This document shows, piece after piece, positions 19,276 through 26,037 of a DNA stretch of 48,931 bases. Source of the DNA: Microseira wollei NIES-4236. Its GTDB lineage: Bacteria; Cyanobacteriota; Cyanobacteriia; Cyanobacteriales; Aerosakkonemataceae. Position 1 is the stretch's first letter. The number at the start of each line of letters is the position of its first letter. The translations under genes and the position numbers were made by a program. The stretch is taken from contig NZ_BLAY01000063.1 in assembly GCF_020521235.1 (NCBI RefSeq), positions 1 through 48,931 of the forward strand, given 5' to 3'. The notes under the pieces are model-generated. The model had not been told where the DNA came from and did no database searches. It saw only the letters and a list, made by a program, of their open reading frames with translations.

Positions 19276-22200
19276 TTATTGCGATTTAACCGCCAAGTTT
19301 TTAGTCAATTGGATAATTTTTTTAAACTGGAAGTTTTCGATTAAATCCGTCAGAGCATTTGCTAAAGCTGCCTGTTCGGCTGGAATTTCCTCAATCAACT
19401 CCAAAATAACATCGTCGCAGCATTCAGATGCAGCCTCATAAACTTTTTTTACCCATGCGGGTGGCATTTGAGATAAGCGACGCTGATAATCGGCTTCGGA
19501 TAAAAATTTGCCTACTTTCTTAGTTTGAGCTTCTGTGCCGCTGGTTTCTTGTTCGTAATCATATTTAACGTTGAGATATTGTCTAATTTTTTCAAGGAAG
19601 ATTTCCGTTTGCAGTGGCTTGCGAATAAAATCATCGCACCCCGCTAATAAAATTTTTTGTCGCTGTTCTTCAAAAGCACTAGCCGTTAAAGCAAAAATTA
19701 TAGTTTTGCTAATTGGTAATTGGTCAAGTGTAATTGACGAGCCTTCCCGTCGTTTTTGCTCCTGGGTTCTAATTTGTCTAGTTGCTTCGTAACCATCTAT
19801 TACCGGCATCCGTATATCCATTAAGATTAAATGAGGTTGCCAATTTTCCCAGGTTTCTATTGCCTCTTGACCGTTTTCGGCTTCGCACACAGAAAAGCCG
19901 ATTGATGTTAGTAATTTTACTAACAAAATCCGGCTTTCCCAAACATCATCAACGACTAAAATGCGATATTCTGGTTGGTTGTTGGATAAACGAAGGACTT
20001 TTTGTTGTGACCTATTTGTTTGAACAAGCGCCGTGTCAGCTAAACTGATTTTAATATCAAAGGCGAATAAGCTTCCTTTGCCTGGGGTACTGCTGACTAT
20101 AATGTTTCCCCCCATTAAGTGTATGTATTTTTGGCTAATTGGTAAACCTAAACCCGTTCCTTGCCCAGATTTTCTCCCCGTTGCTGTTTGTCCGAAGGGT
20201 TCAAATAACAGGTGAATTTCTTCAGCAGCAATGCCGGAGCCAGTGTCTTCAACTTCAAAACATAAGCGGTAATTGGTAATGGCGTTCCCTGGATCTGCCT
20301 CGTTCCCAGGCTCTGCCTCGTTCCCAGGCACTGCCTGGGAACGAGGGTCATGGGTAATTTGTCCATTTTCGTTGCCTGACTCTGCCTCGTTCCCAACCAG
20401 ATCCAGGGAACGAGGGTCATGGGTAATGGGTGAATTTGAATTTACATTCTCACCTGCTCCCTGGCTCACCTGCTCAGATTTGACGCGCAATGTCACGCCG
20501 CCATAAGATGTAAATTTGATGGCATTTCCCAGAAGGTTGAGCAAAACTTGACGTAATTTTCCTTCATCAGTTCGCACGTATTGAGGAATGTTGGAGCTAT
20601 ATTCAAAAAGCAGTTGCAAGCCTTTGTCATCAGTTCTTAGTTGCAACATTTTATATAAATTATCTAGCAGTTGGAACAAGTCAAAACTGCTTTCATTGAA
20701 GGTGACTCGGCCTGCTTCGATTTTGGAAACTTCTAAAATATCGTCGATTAATCCAAGTAAATGTTCGCCAGCGCGATTGATAATAGCTAAGTTTTTCTGA
20801 TTTTCTAAAGATAGAGATTTATCCCGATTCATTATTTGGCTAAAGCCGAGAATGGCATTGAGCGGGGTTCTCAATTCGTGACTCATATTGGCGAGAAATT
20901 CGCTTTTAGAACGATTGGCGGTATCGGCGGCTAATACAGCTTGTTGTAAGGCTTCTGATTGCTGTCTGGTTTTGGCGAGTAATTCTGCCTGCTGCAAAGC
21001 CACTCCTAGTTGATTGCCGAAGTGGACGACCACATTAATTTCTGTTTCTTTCCATTGACGGGGCTTTTGATTTTGATAAGTTGCGAGCAATCCCCAAAGT
21101 TTATCGCCACAAAAGATGGGAACCGTGATGTAGGATCTGGCTTGCAATCGCTCTAAAAGTTTGAGATAACAAGCATTGAATCCTGCTTGATAAATATCTG
21201 GAACTGCGAGGTAATGAATTCCTTGACTGTAGACGCCTCCTTGGGTTTGTTGCAAATAAGTATCGTGGAGCGAATTCGTATTACTTAAGTTTTTGACAAC
21301 ACAATCTTTGTGTGATATAGCATTATTTAAGCTCGCCCGGTCAGAGCGCTGCAACAGCGAAGGCCATTTCTGACTAACCGACTCGGCGACAAACTCACCG
21401 CTCCAGTCTGGATTGAATCGATAGAGTAAGACGCGATCGCATTTAATCGCTTGACGCAATTCTTCTGTTGTGGTGGCAAATATCGTTTCGATGTCCAAGG
21501 TTTGGCGCATTTTTTCGATCGCGGTGGAAAGCGCTTTTTCCCGTTGCAGGCTTTCTTGCAAAGCTTCCTCTGCGTGTTTGCGCTTGGTGATATCGATCAA
21601 GCAACCAATACACTCAATCGGTAACCCATCAGCGTCGCGGATTAACCTAATGCGATCGCACATCCAGCGGTAAGTTCCGTTTTGGTGTCGAAATCGATAT
21701 TCGCAGGTGTGTAAGCCTTCTGAAAATAGGTACGTTGTTAATTCTTCTAAAACGCGCTCCACATCTTCCGGGTGAATCTGGCGATACCAGAAGCCAGAAT
21801 CTGCGATCAATTCTGGCGCCTCGTAACCCACCAATTGGCTGACATTCTGGCTGATAAAAGTCATGCCGAAATCTGCGGTCGCTTTGCAGCTATAAATCAC
21901 CGCCGCACTCGATGAGAGGAGATATTCGAGTCGTTCGGTAGCAGAACGCAACTCGGCGGTGCGGTGTTCTACCTGGCGTTCTAATTCCTGGGTGTATCCG
22001 GTGAGAATTTCTTGTGCTTGCTTGCGATCGCTGATATCGTATAACGTCGTTAACAGCGTATGGCGCCCATCGAGGGGCAATGGATGAATCGAAGCCGATA
22101 CCCAGATTTTCCTACCCGAAGCGCAATTTATCTGAAGTTCGTAGTCTCGCACGTATCCCTGCTGTTCTAACAGGCGCAACAAGTTCTCCTCTTCGGCGGG

Positions 22201-22713
22201 ATTGGCGTAGAATTCTCGCAGATAGTGACCAAGTATCCCACTGGCTTCAATGCCGAGTTGCTGGCTCGCGGTTGAGTTGGCGTAGGTTATAACACCATCT
22301 TGCCGTTGTGTCAAGAACATCAGCACCGGAGTAGATTCGGCGATCGCTCGCAGCAAGTCCTCGCTCTGGCGCACCGACTCCACTGCCTGGGTGTAAAGCT
22401 CGTACTCGATAAAATCGCCGTGCTGGGTGGTCGTTTGCAAGATTAGTTCCAAGTCTGCCTTGTCTCTGGAAACAGTTTCCAGAATCTGCTGCAACGCTGC
22501 CTGAGCTAGCTGGCGTTGGGCGATTTCTGCGCGCAGTTTCTCGTTGGCGTCGAACAACTGCGCTTCAATCGCATCTCCATGTTCTGCGGTGGTCAACAGC
22601 GTCATCTGAAGATCGCTGTTTTCCCGCAAGAAGCGCGCATTTTCCAGTCGCAGACGCGCGATCTCTGCTAGAAGTTGTTGCCGCTCATCGGTGTTGAAGT
22701 TAGTGTCCGCCAT
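19276..22713 (-). CDS. PAS-GAF hybrid histidine kinase with receiver and C-terminal helical module
   Basis: A 1,145-residue protein. It has an N-terminal coiled coil (1-115), PAS (about 120-235), PAS (265-380), GAF (385-590), HisKA with His612 in [10 protein letters not shown], HATPase (N-box NLLGNAIKFT, G1 DTGSGI, G2 GQGTGLGL), receiver (Asp966 in LMDIRMPVIDG) and a C-terminal ~70-residue helical module without an obvious phosphotransfer histidine. About 68 residues of repeat-derived sequence (about 749-815) are inserted between N-box and G1. There is no membrane segment. The ATG follows the stop of the STAS-like gene by 7 bases, so the two are almost certainly co-transcribed and translationally coupled, implying a joint function. 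Autophosphorylation residues are intact, though the insertion lies near the ATP lid. Confidence 0.9.
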   Translation of the reverse strand: MADTNFNTDERQQLLAEIARLRLENARFLRENSDLQMTLLTTAEHGDAIEAQLFDANEKLRAEIAQRQLAQAALQQILETVSRDKADLELILQTTTQHGDFIEYELYTQAVESVRQSEDLLRAIAESTPVLMFLTQRQDGVITYANSTASQQLGIEASGILGHYLREFYANPAEEENLLRLLEQQGYVRDYELQINCASGRKIWVSASIHPLPLDGRHTLLTTLYDISDRKQAQEILTGYTQELERQVEHRTAELRSATERLEYLLSSSAAVIYSCKATADFGMTFISQNVSQLVGYEAPELIADSGFWYRQIHPEDVERVLEELTTYLFSEGLHTCEYRFRHQNGTYRWMCDRIRLIRDADGLPIECIGCLIDITKRKHAEEALQESLQREKALSTAIEKMRQTLDIETIFATTTEELRQAIKCDRVLLYRFNPDWSGEFVAESVSQKWPSLLQRSDRASLNNAISHKDCVVKNLSNTNSLHDTYLQQTQGGVYSQGIHYLAVPDIYQAGFNACYLKLLERLQARSYITVPIFCGDKLWGLLATYQNQKPRQWKETEINVVVHFGNQLGVALQQAELLAKTRQQSEALQQAVLAADTANRSKSEFLANMSHELRTPLNAILGFSQIMNRDKSLSLENQKNLAIINRAGEHLLGLIDDILEVSKIEAGRVTFNESSFDLFQLLDNLYKMLQLRTDDKGLQLLFEYSSNIPQYVRTDEGKLRQVLLNLLGNAIKFTSYGGVTLRVKSEQVSQGAGENVNSNSPITHDPRSLDLVGNEAESGNENGQITHDPRSQAVPGNEAEPGNEADPGNAITNYRLCFEVEDTGSGIAAEEIHLLFEPFGQTATGRKSGQGTGLGLPISQKYIHLMGGNIIVSSTPGKGSLFAFDIKISLADTALVQTNRSQQKVLRLSNNQPEYRILVVDDVWESRILLVKLLTSIGFSVCEAENGQEAIETWENWQPHLILMDIRMPVIDGYEATRQIRTQEQKRREGSSITLDQLPISKTIIFALTASAFEEQRQKILLAGCDDFIRKPLQTEIFLEKIRQYLNVKYDYEQETSGTEAQTKKVGKFLSEADYQRRLSQMPPAWVKKVYEAASECCDDVILELIEEIPAEQAALANALTDLIENFQFKKIIQLTKNLAVKSQ
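20268..20470 (-). repeat. Repeat mosaic inserted in frame in a HATPase domain
   Basis: The stretch contains GGTAATTGGTAAT heptamers, three CTCTGCCTCGTTCCCAGG-type units, a perfect 14-bp palindrome (20316-20329 / 20333-20346) and CTCACCTGCTC units. All of these are families found between genes elsewhere in the window. It is translated without a stop as Pro/Asn/Glu/Gly-rich sequence (THDPRS, VPGNEAEPGNE). Confidence 0.8.
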
Positions 22714-22720
22714 GCTTTAA

Positions 22721-23062
22721 TTATGCAAACTCTAACTGCAAACTCGGCATTAGTCGCTGTAGATTCCTGAGACTTCGCATCTGCCAAGCAATTCTGCTCG
22801 CTCCTAGCAAGGTCAGCTGCACGTTCGGTTTCTGACGCATTTGGATCGCAAACATCGACAGCATACTGATACCGGAACTGTTGAGAAATTCTAGTTGCCG
22901 CAGATCCAGGGTAAACCCTGAGGTCTGTTCCGCAGTCTTATTCAGCAGATATATGACTTGCTGGTATTCTTCTATACCGTTTAACCGCAACATCCCTAGA
23001 AAGAAAACGGTTGCAGTTTCTGGATCGTAGTAGATGCTGTATTCGTCGGTTTTGATCTCCAC
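22721..23062 (-). CDS. STAS-like regulator (slr1659-type)
   Basis: A 113-residue protein resembling anti-anti-sigma (STAS) proteins and the cyanobacterial slr1659-type regulators. The segment LDLRQLEFLNSSGISML carries the Ser62-Ser63 pair at the position where STAS proteins are phosphorylated. The start is GTG at 23062, with GGGGGA 10 bases upstream. It sits 7 bases before the hybrid kinase and on the same transcript, which suggests a partner-switch input or output of that kinase. An anti-sigma/kinase partner is not encoded in the window. Confidence 0.75.
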   Translation of the reverse strand: MEIKTDEYSIYYDPETATVFFLGMLRLNGIEEYQQVIYLLNKTAEQTSGFTLDLRQLEFLNSSGISMLSMFAIQMRQKPNVQLTLLGASRIAWQMRSLRNLQRLMPSLQLEFA

Positions 23063-23405
23063 AAGTTAATCCCCCCAGTAATATGGTATGTCTAGAGTCG
23101 CACATACCAGATAGAAAGGGTACAGCTATCAATCAAACAGTGGACAAAACTGGACAACTAGCGCATCCACCCGACAGATAGCCAGCCTGAGCGAAAGCTA
23201 CGTTTTGAGGGTCATGACACCAAAAGGTGCTTTCGGTGCTTGTAGCTTTTGTGGGTTAACCGCATAAGCTGTTAGAGGATGTCACGAAACCTGCTATGTC
23301 CACATCTGAAACTTTTTTGAGTTCGTCTTCCTTGGGTAAAATCATTTGTTGCAGGCGGTGCGAGGGTTATCAAATCTACTCCAAGATCATACGCTCTTTG
23401 ATGCC

Positions 23406-23442
23406 AGAAACCCGGTTTTTTTACTAAAAAAACCGGGTTTCT
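23406..23442. repeat. AGAAACCCGG palindrome
   Basis: 17-base arms (AGAAACCCGGTTTTTTT and its complement) flank a 3-base loop, ACT. It could terminate transcription in both directions. Related half-sites occur at 11380, 15407-15469 and 29225-29245. Confidence 0.8.
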
Positions 23443-23543
23443 TAAACGTTTCAATTAAATATATTACGCAAACAAACCACAAAATCCGGATAAAATAGCA
23501 ATAGACTTCTGGCAAAAGTCGCTTTTCCACCAACTTATGAGCG

Positions 23544-23600
23544 GGCTTTTCGGCCCACCCCACAAGGCAAAAAAACTCTTGTGGGGTGGGCCGAAAAGCC
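23544..23600. terminator. Long stem-loop downstream of pfkA
   Basis: 23-bp perfect arms (23544-23566, 23578-23600; GGCTTTTCGGCCCACCCC and its complement) enclose an 11-base A-rich loop. It lies 25 bases beyond the pfkA stop and is the last structure of the seven-gene minus-strand run. The GTGGGGTGGGC core recurs at 29356-29424, so it is a dispersed repeat that may be used as a terminator. There is no ideal U-tract after the stem. Confidence 0.5.
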
Positions 23601-23625
23601 TGCCCCAGGTATTGTTGCCAGAGGT

Positions 23626-24708
23626 CTATTGAGTATCGCCCAAATAGACACCCAAAGCGCGAGCAGTTTGAACTAAATACCCGTTAGGATCTACACCTGT
23701 CGGACTTTGGCGCAATACTTCTTCGATCGGCATTGGCACGACTTGTCCATTTTGCCAAGTAACAATGCAGTTGTATTTTTCTTGCGCCACCATGTCCACG
23801 GCAACTTTGCCAAAAGCTGTCGCCAACAAGCGGTCTAAAGCAGAGGGAAGACCGCCCCGTTGAATATGCCCCAAAACGGAAGTTCGCACGTCAATTTGAT
23901 TGTTAGTGCAGCGAATAATTTGATCGGCGATATATTGTCCCATGCCGCAGTTTGGCTTTTGATTGGGTTGGCAAACGTTTTCGCAATCCTTGGTATCGGT
24001 TGCTACTTTAGCGCCTTCCGCAACGACAAGGATTGCAAAACGGTGTCCCCAGCGATTGCGCAATTCTGCCAAATGGTTGCAAATCCCTTGAATCGAATAG
24101 GGAATTTCGGGAATGATAATACAATCTGCACCCCCCGCAATGCCAGAATGAAGCGCCAAATGTCCCGCCTTGCGTCCCATCACTTCTACAATCATCACGC
24201 GATCGTGACTGGCAGCGGTATAAATTAGGCGGTTAAGCGCATCAACAACCGTATTTACCGCAGTATCAAACCCGACCGACCAAACCGTTTGCGCCACGTC
24301 GTTATCAATTGTCTTGGGAATTCCGACAAAATTCCAATTGCCCTGCAAAGCTAACTCGTGAAGAATCATCAAGCTACCATCGCCACCCACCGCAATCAGG
24401 GCATCTAATCCTAACTTCTCGTAACTAGCAAGAATTTGGCTCGCTTGCGCTAAGGTATCTCCTTTATTGATACTGCCCAAAATAGTGCCGCCCAGACTCA
24501 GCAAAGGATCGATACCGTGCAGATCTAAACCGTGGCAATTCAACAGCATCGTCTTGCCTTCGAGGAGTCCTTGCGTAGCGTAAGGAATGCCCACAACTTC
24601 CCAATCATAGGTCAGCGTCGCGTGTCTAACCACAGCACGAATCACAAAGTTGAGTCCGGGACAGTCCCCGCCGCTAGTGAGAATGCCAATCCGTTTTTGC
24701 GGTTTCAT
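23626..24708 (-). CDS. pfkA: 6-phosphofructokinase
   Basis: A 360-residue enzyme that phosphorylates fructose 6-phosphate in glycolysis. It shows the nucleotide motif TSGGDCPGLN (11-20), GGDGS (108-112), the catalytic PKTIDND (131-137) and the substrate-binding VEVMGR segment. Length fits a bacterial-type PFK. The residue pair Gly at the phosphoryl-donor site (GGDG) with Lys in P-K-TIDND, where E. coli has Gly, is typical of group III enzymes; ATP is the default assumption but the donor cannot be settled by reading. It is the last gene of the run starting with nifJ, consistent with glycolysis feeding fermentation. A 289-bp repeat-filled gap separates it from the gene before it. No Shine-Dalgarno is seen. 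Confidence 0.93.
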   Translation of the reverse strand: MKPQKRIGILTSGGDCPGLNFVIRAVVRHATLTYDWEVVGIPYATQGLLEGKTMLLNCHGLDLHGIDPLLSLGGTILGSINKGDTLAQASQILASYEKLGLDALIAVGGDGSLMILHELALQGNWNFVGIPKTIDNDVAQTVWSVGFDTAVNTVVDALNRLIYTAASHDRVMIVEVMGRKAGHLALHSGIAGGADCIIIPEIPYSIQGICNHLAELRNRWGHRFAILVVAEGAKVATDTKDCENVCQPNQKPNCGMGQYIADQIIRCTNNQIDVRTSVLGHIQRGGLPSALDRLLATAFGKVAVDMVAQEKYNCIVTWQNGQVVPMPIEEVLRQSPTGVDPNGYLVQTARALGVYLGDTQ

Positions 24709-24733
24709 ATGTTTAGGTGATTGGTGATTGATG

Positions 24734-25013
24734 ATTGGTAATTGGTAATTGGTAATTGGTAATTGCTAATTGCTAATTGCTAATTGCTAATTGCTAATTG
24801 CTAATTTCAGAGCCATTTAAAATCTAAAATTAGCCATTAACCATTAGCCATTAGCCATTAGCCATTAACCATTAGCCATTAGCCATTAACCATTAACCAT
24901 TAGCCATTAACCATTAGCCATTAGCCATTAACCATTAGCCATTAACCATTAGCCATTAGCCATTAGCCATTAGCCATTAACCATTAGCCATTAGCCATTA
25001 GCCATTAGCCATT
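24734..25013. repeat. Opposed heptamer tandem arrays
   Basis: From 24734 to 24805 the units are GGTAATT then GCTAATT. From 24829 to 25013 they are the inverse type, CATTAGC and CATTAAC, roughly 26 copies. A 23-base unique spacer separates the two blocks, so the whole can fold back on itself. The second block overlaps the last five codons of the next gene. It looks like a CRISPR at first sight but has no spacers. Confidence 0.9.
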
Positions 25014-26014
25014 ACCGATTCGGGTTTATAACTTTGAATCGATCGCATATACTGCGCCCGTTCAAAAGCACTCTTGTCGGGACAGTTTTGCTGGCTCATG
25101 CTACCCTGCATTTGCTTGACAGATTCGTATTCGTGTTTTTCCATCCATTCGCGCATTTCTTGCTCGATAACTCGAATGTGTTCGATACCGTGGCGCAGCA
25201 GGACGGAACAAAGCATGGTAACGCTCGCACCCGCCATCAGCATTTTCAGCACATCCGGTGCTTTGTGGATGCCGCTAGTAGCCGCCAAGCTAGCATTAAT
25301 GCGACCGTAGAGAATTGCAATCCAGCGCATTGGTAGGCGCATTGCTTGCGGAGTACTTAACAAAACATTGGGTTCAACCTCCAGCATTTCTAGATTGATA
25401 TCTGGTTGATAGAACCGATTAAATAGTACCAGCCCATTCGCCCCAGCTTCTGTCAATCTTTTAGCCATATTTGCCATATTGCTGAAGAAAGGGCTAAGCT
25501 TAACCGCCACTGGAATTTTCACCACCGTCTTCACAGCACGAAGGATATCGATATAGTTTTGCTCGACCTCGTAGCCGGTCATTGACATGTCAGTGGGGAC
25601 GTAATAAATATTTAATTCCAGTGCATCTGCGCCTGCTTGTTCGATTTGTTGGGCGTAGTCGATCCAGCCGCCGACGGTGGAACCGTTGAGGCTAGCAATG
25701 ATAGGAATACCTACCATTTGTTTAGCCATGCGGATGTGATTCAGGTATTCTTCTACGCCCACGTGAAAGATTTCTGGTTCGGGAAAATAAGTGAGGGCTT
25801 CGGCAAAACTTTCGGTGCCGTAAGTTAGATGGTGGTGCAATTCGTAGCGTTCTTGCCGGATTTGTTCCTCAAATAAGGAATGCAAAACAATTGCCCCTGC
25901 ACCCGCATCTTCCATCCGCTTGACATTAGCGATATTTTCTGTTAATGGTGCTGCGGCGGATGGGACTAGAGGCGATCGCAGCGTCAATCCCATGTAAGTA
26001 GTAGTTAAATCCAT
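24998..26014 (-). CDS. Dihydroorotate dehydrogenase-like flavoprotein
   Basis: A 338-residue TIM-barrel protein of the FMN-linked dihydroorotate dehydrogenase superfamily (MGLTLRSPLVPSAA at the N-terminus, GIPIIASLNGSTVGGW, PVAVKLSPFFSNM, then the barrel's C-terminal phosphate-binding end). The class 1 active-site N-SCPN motif is replaced by LNIYYVPTD with no Cys, so it is probably not the pyrimidine enzyme PyrD. The true substrate is unknown. The start at 26014 is chosen because AAGGAG lies 8 bases upstream; an ATG at 26038 overlaps the ATPase stop. It lies between the ATPase and pfkA in the nifJ run. The last residues (MANG) and stop are read from the tandem heptamer array. Confidence 0.85.
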   Translation of the reverse strand: MDLTTTYMGLTLRSPLVPSAAAPLTENIANVKRMEDAGAGAIVLHSLFEEQIRQERYELHHHLTYGTESFAEALTYFPEPEIFHVGVEEYLNHIRMAKQMVGIPIIASLNGSTVGGWIDYAQQIEQAGADALELNIYYVPTDMSMTGYEVEQNYIDILRAVKTVVKIPVAVKLSPFFSNMANMAKRLTEAGANGLVLFNRFYQPDINLEMLEVEPNVLLSTPQAMRLPMRWIAILYGRINASLAATSGIHKAPDVLKMLMAGASVTMLCSVLLRHGIEHIRVIEQEMREWMEKHEYESVKQMQGSMSQQNCPDKSAFERAQYMRSIQSYKPESVMANG

Positions 26015-26037
26015 GCTCGTTTCTCCTTCGTTCTGCA

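Larger units (their letters stand above)
23063..23625. other. Long intergenic region with two strong hairpins
   Basis: Upstream of the STAS gene and downstream of pfkA. It contains a GGTATGT / ACATACC stem near 23079-23108, a perfect palindrome at 23406-23442 and a 23-bp palindrome at 23544-23600, each listed separately. The intervening 23110-23400 has no convincing ORF. The STAS/kinase promoter must lie here but is not resolved. Confidence 0.5.

Noticed and set aside
24734-25013. CRISPR-like periodic array
   Set aside because: The period is 7 bases with no unique spacers and no cas genes. It is a tandem heptamer repeat.
24998-26014. Pyrimidine-pathway PyrD assignment
   Set aside because: The catalytic Cys motif of class 1 enzymes is missing and no pyr genes are nearby.
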